From Cyprinodon diabolis (taxonomy: Eukaryota; Chordata; Actinopteri; Cyprinodontiformes; Cyprinodontidae), in the NCBI GenBank assembly GCA_030533445.1, contig CM060082.1, positions 40,101,317 through 40,165,316 of the forward strand: a DNA stretch of 64,000 bases, read 5' to 3'. Below are positions 59,246 through 64,000 of this stretch, one piece after another. Position numbers and translations under genes: made by a program. The notes below the pieces were generated by a model. It was not told the DNA's origin and made no database searches. It saw only the letters and a list, made by a program, of their open reading frames with translations. The first letter of the stretch is position 1. Each line of letters begins with the position of its first letter.

Positions 59246-61429
59246 ATTTTTACATCATTTAAATAGTTAAATCAGACATTACAAGCCAACAACTACTTAG
59301 TACTTAAACATACATTTGACCAAGTACTTTTTACTTTAACTTCATGGATGACTACTTTCTTTTAGTTGTTTTAGTTAGTTTTAGTGAGTATACATATGAT
59401 AAAGTAGTCCTACTCTTACTTGAGTGAACTTTTTGGGTACTCTACCCACCCCTGCCTTTATGTGGAGCAAAGCTGCCCTGGAACATGTAGGAAACCAGCT
59501 TCTTCATATGTGCCTGAAATGTTGTGGCAGGAAACCTGAAAATAAAGTCATTAAATGTGTTGCTAAAATCTCTGAGCTGAGCTCATATTTCACAGCCTGT
59601 TTCCTCTCTGACCCCTGGTTTGGCTCTGTCCTGCAGATAAACACTGAAGACTGAACATATTCTGTCTGTGTTCACACTCTCTGTTTAGACACACAGGTTC
59701 ACTCAGGTCACAGTTATTTAGGCTGGAAGGTTTTGCTCCAAAGCGAAAAGAGAAATTCTTCTGCAGATCTTTCATCTCAGTGTCCTCTATCCAGGAAGCA
59801 GATTTTCTAACACTTTCTCCAGTTTGAGGAGGATGAGAATGAAAGCTGAGGTGTTCTGTGTTTAAGGCAGTGAACCAGGAAATCATCATCTGAACTCTCT
59901 TTATTTTACACACTGAAACCAGCCTCACTGATATGCAGCAGAAAGAAGGAGGCATCTTCAGTCTTCATCAACCCTTCTGCTTCTAACCCTCCTCTCCATT
60001 CATGTTGTCCCGCCCAGAGAACCTCTTTCTAATGATCAGTAAATTAAGAGTTTTCTTCTGGTTCTGATCCCTTTGGCTATCTGTCTGCCAGCAGAATCAA
60101 CCACATGACTTTAAGTTTATTTGTTGACAAAGTCAAAGCAGGTGGAACCTCTTTGTCTCCACAGTTTTTAGGTATCAGTCAGATCAGGTCAGACTGTGAA
60201 TTAGTCTTTCAGCTCTACTACAGTAAAAAGACAAACTGTTCTTGATGCTGTTGTTTTTAGAAACGTGAATTTATGAGATTTCCTACTCCTGCAGGTATTT
60301 TCCTTAGAGGAAGTTCTGAAAACATGCAAGGGGCTGCTGGAGTTAATGTGGAGAGCTGGAGGAAACAGACCTCAGACACAGCAGAGAGTTAACTTAAGGT
60401 ATGATTTAAAGTCTATGCATGTGACTGGCTTTGCACAGGAAAAATAAAGAGAGAAGACGGAATTAACACTGGGTAAAAATGTGGAGAAAAAAGCAGAATA
60501 AACGAGGGTCTTAATATATCTAACCCAGGTCTCATTAGTTGGCCCTATTGCTGTTTGTTCAAGCAGAGATTAAATAGATGGATCTCCCAGACTGGGTCTT
60601 TTCCAAAGGAAAACAAATCTGAGCTCAGAAGCTCCTGCACTCTCTTAGATGTTCTGTTACTAAAACTTAATCCAGCATAATAAACACAGGCTGCTCTCCA
60701 TGCTATTTCTCCACTGCATGAGCTCAGGTTCTGATTGGACTTCATGGAAACCTGCTTGATGACCCACAGAACCATCCTGCAGCTTGCATCTGTCCACAGT
60801 GTGTCCAGCAGTCCATTAAAGCTCAGATGAAACACACAGAAGGACTGAGAGTAATCAGAGTGATGATGAAGAGGAGGTGCTCAGACTCAGACTACTGTTC
60901 CTGTTCCTGGTTTGAATGGAGCCAGAATCAGCCTCCGTTCTCATCGTTTCAGTCACAGAGTCTCTTCTTCCAAAGAGTTCTCTTATTTTTCCAGACTCTG
61001 TGTTAAATCCAGTTCATTGTGGCTCATGGCTGTGTGGTTAAAGCAGGAATGTATGAAGGTGACTCTGGTCATTGGAGCAAAGGTCTGCTAGATATGTGTG
61101 ACCACATCCCACAGCAGTAAAATACTCCCAAAAACAGGTCTGTTCTTTCCCACAACCCTCTGTGTTTTAGAACAATAGAAAAAAAAGGCTTCAACCTTAT
61201 AAACTTTGGTAACTTAGGGGTGAAACCTGCTTTAACCATTATTAGTCTGATCTGCAGCAGCAGCAGTCATTGCTGTCTTCATTCCATCCTGACACCGTGT
61301 TAAACTCCTCTGTGCCTCAGAGCGGCAAACTGACCAGCTCAGATTGTTTTAAAATCTGACCCGATAAAAGAGCTATTTGAACTGGAAGAGGGTCTACTTC
61401 TTTTTCACCATGACTAGAACTATTGATTC
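59246..61429. other. Intergenic, no feature recognised
   Basis: AT-rich at 59250-59460, then ordinary sequence. MPP7, the next gene in mammals, was looked for in all frames and not seen. Confidence 0.6.
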
Positions 61430-61760
61430 ATTGATTGATTGATTGTCTTTATTGATTTCACAGTGGAGAAATTTACTTGTTACATCAGCTCAAATAGTCA
61501 AAGGAGAAGAAAGCACTAAAGGAAGAAAAAGGTGCATGGATATCTACAGTATATACAGTGCAATTACACATGACAGTTTTTTTTTTTATAGTAGGATCAG
61601 TATACATGGTTGTTGCACAGGGTGTTCACATGGGTATTTATATAGATGGATATTTATATTTATCTATATAGTTATTGCACTGGGTGTCAAATATAGAGAA
61701 ACAGGCTATGCACAGGGTATCAAATAGTAATTGCACATTATACATTGCACAAGTTATTTC
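61430..61760 (-). mobile_element. LINE 3' tail fragment
   Basis: Read on the minus strand it has the GTGCAAT-repeat UTR and ends with CAATAAAGACAATCAATCAATCAA. This is the same tail type as at 5225-5526 plus 7117-7225 and at 44262-44640. Confidence 0.6.
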
Positions 61761-61973
61761 CACTGTATTCACATTGTAGGGTCTGGTTGCAGCTGAAACC
61801 ATAACAAAGTCAGGGTCTAAACATCAGGTTCTGATCAAACTTCCTGAATCTCTCATTGTTAGTTTAGCCCAAATTAAAAGCAATGCATGCCTCTTCAAAC
61901 TGGAGACATAATGATGGCTACATGAGAAAGAATCAGATCGGATCTAAAAGAGCTGATCACTTCAACCAAGGTC

Positions 61974-62293
61974 TGATCACTGGAAGTCAGAAGTAAGACG
62001 CTGCTGCTGCCTAAGCACTCTGCTGAACCAACTGTCTCTGATCCCAACTGGTTCCCTCTCTCTGAACAAACCTGGACCTCTTCAAGGTATCCACTGAAAT
62101 ATCTGAAAATCCATTTAACTTATCTGCAACCCAGCTAACCAACTATCCGTCTCTGCAGACGCCAGAGAATCCTGCCCAGACCTGAACCTGAATCTTTTCT
62201 TGTTGTGTGAAAACTTAATAAACTCTGTTAAACTTTTTACCAAGTCTCAGTGGTGTTCTGCATGTGGGTTCATCTCTAAAACCGATCATGACA
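61974..62293 (+). mobile_element. Solo-LTR family fragment, copy C (5' truncated)
   Basis: It ends AAAACCGATCATGACA and carries AACTTAATAAACTCTGTTAAAC. Upstream it reads CTGCTGAACCAAC.GTCTCTG, matching copy A at 15180-15465. The 5' part is missing or too divergent to place. Confidence 0.7.
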
Positions 62294-64000
62294 TCAGCAA
62301 ACAAACCCTGATACCCTTGAGAATATTTCCATATCACTGCTTGGGCTTCTTAAACTTACAGACCTGCAATTGTGGCTTTGGAATAATGTGTTTCATGTGT
62401 ATTTAAAGGGGCTGAGCCCTTGGTGCCGCTGCTTTCTATGAAGGGGACGGACTCTGGTCAAATATAGAAGGATGGGAGATTTATGGCCATAAAGCTTCTG
62501 GAGAAACCCAACGTCAAAGTCTGCACACATGAGTTAAACCACTTGTTGTTGGTTTTGGTTGTAATTCTGCTCAGAGACACTGGGCTCCTTTTCCTGAAAT
62601 CGTTGAGGTGTTTTATAAAATATTTTACATGATTACAGGGAAGTTGAATGAGATCATGTCACCATAAAACATATATTACATATTATTTTCAGCTGCTCTG
62701 ACTGGCTGATGTGCATGGTCTGCAGGTTGTCAATAAATGTTAAAACAGAAAAACGGATATGAAACAATGGAAACAAACTCTTCAAAAACACTCTCCAAAA
62801 CAGATAAAGCTCCTGTGAGGATGACTCTGGTCCATCTAGACCTGTTTACTAGATGAAGACCTCTGGAGACGCTCTGAGCTTTTGAAAAAAGCCGCTGCTT
62901 CTACTTTTTGAAGACATTCAGATCACCAAAATAAAAGCACTGACTATCCCACCTCTTCTACTCTTCCTACCTCCTTTTTCTCTCTCCTCTGTCTCTATCA
63001 TTTAATTTGGGAGAGTAAATATTCTTGTGGTGTGGCAGCAGCATCTCTTCATATTTCCCTCTAAGTCTTAGAGTGACTCCCTCTGAGTCCCTCTAAGCTC
63101 TATGAACTCCGACATGCAGCGACCTTTGCTTAGTAACACCTTTAAGACACCAAGAATCCTTTGTTTTCTCTCTGTTCTGCCAGGATGAATGGAGCTGGTG
63201 GAACTGCTGAGGAGACAGACGACAGGACAGAAGGTAGAGCTCTGGATAGGTGGACATGATGGTGAGAAGAACATGTTGAGGAAAGATAGAGACTGGTGAT
63301 GAGAGAAAAACGGAAAAGCTGGGAAGAGGAATAGATGGGAGGACAAACGACAAAAAAGGCAACATGTTAGAGCCAGAGGTGAGTAAGAGCTGGCTCCCTT
63401 TCCTTCTATCATTAAGAGGTTCTACCTGAGACCTTTATGTTGGTGTAGTTCTAGTGCTGGTGTTGCCAGGCCAATCAGTGAGAGGAGAGCAGAGGAACAT
63501 TAATGCTGGGAAATAATGACACATCGCTGTGAAAGGCATGAGAAGAGAAGAGAGAATTACCTGCACACAGTCGATTTTGACAGGAGACAGCTCAGTTATT
63601 CTGAGCCCCGCAGAGAGCAGTTCTGTTATTTTGCTTAAAGTCTTTGTTTGGTTGGTCAAATTAACTTAATATTCAAATTTGATCCTTAATAAAAAGCAGT
63701 TTGCTTTTTTGTCATCTCCAGTAAAAAATATTTCTTTTTAGCTTTGGTGGTATTCATTTTTATCAACACAGAGAGTTAATTCACTGTTGTGAGCAGGTTA
63801 GCTGCTCCAATATCCAGACCTTTTTACTTGGTTCATCATGATACCGCCACCACCATGCTTCCCTACAGGCTGGTGTTGGCTGAGAGGAGAGCAGGTATTT
63901 CTTCTTCATTTGCTTTAATATTATTTAAATCACTGCTGACTAGGACCATTGTAATAAATTCTGATTTTTTTAAAACTTTTTTTCAGTACTGAGCAAAGAA
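62294..64000. other. Intergenic, no feature recognised
   Basis: Short frames on the minus strand at 63068-63659 lack family resemblance. One stretch ends at a possible donor (TGTGCAG|GTAATT, near 63561) and could be a noncoding exon of something, but nothing else supports it. Confidence 0.5.

Noticed and set aside
58000..64000. MPP7 exons expected by mammalian synteny
   Set aside because: No guanylate-kinase, PDZ, SH3 or L27 motif was found in any frame.

Overview
The window is vertebrate nuclear DNA, almost certainly from a ray-finned (teleost) fish. It has spliced genes with GT-AG introns, a dense load of fish-type transposons (Tc1-like, hAT-like and CACTA/EnSpm-like DNA elements, a Rex6/R4-type LINE, a Penelope-like element, solo LTRs, a tRNA-derived SINE) and AT-rich microsatellites. 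No prokaryotic features, tRNA/rRNA genes or CRISPR arrays were seen. Exons were placed by reading both strands and matching to protein families from memory; no search was run.

Region 1 (about 1.4-21 kb, minus strand) is a complete, open mohawk homeobox gene (MKX). Five coding exons (20885-20710, 13240-13081, 11114-10961, 8942-8583, 1623-1436) join in frame to about 345 codons, against about 352 in mammals. The TALE homeodomain is split between the second and third coding exons. Introns hold a 508-bp hAT-type element, a Rex6-like LINE lodged in another LINE's 3' tail, a solo LTR, and a 4.5-kb EnSpm-like element ending 98 bp from the first coding exon. That element contains two smaller elements, a long fold-back and the remains of a spliced gene.

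Region 2 (about 21-31.5 kb) is gene-free. It contains solo LTRs flanked by perfect 5-bp duplications. One of them is interrupted by a 1612-bp Tc1-like element with long matching inverted ends and an uninterrupted 334-codon DD34E transposase.

Region 3 (about 31.5-57.6 kb, minus strand) holds ARMC4/ODAD2, the outer dynein arm docking protein gene, in the same order and orientation beside MKX as in mammals. Exons from the N-terminal region to the final C-terminal exon are recognisable, but several carry disabling changes: a nonsense codon, an 11-nt deletion, a 14-nt shortening ending in a stop, and three 1-nt-type frameshifts. The expected start codon reads GTG and several exons were not found. 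I read this as a recently decayed pseudogene. Its introns contain a Penelope-like element, LINE pieces, a second Tc1-like element killed by a single stop, a SINE and a hAT-type miniature element.

Region 4 (about 57.6-64 kb) is the 5' side of ARMC4: a LINE reverse transcriptase fragment, a LINE 3' tail and an LTR fragment, with no supported gene. MPP7, expected next by mammalian synteny, was not seen.
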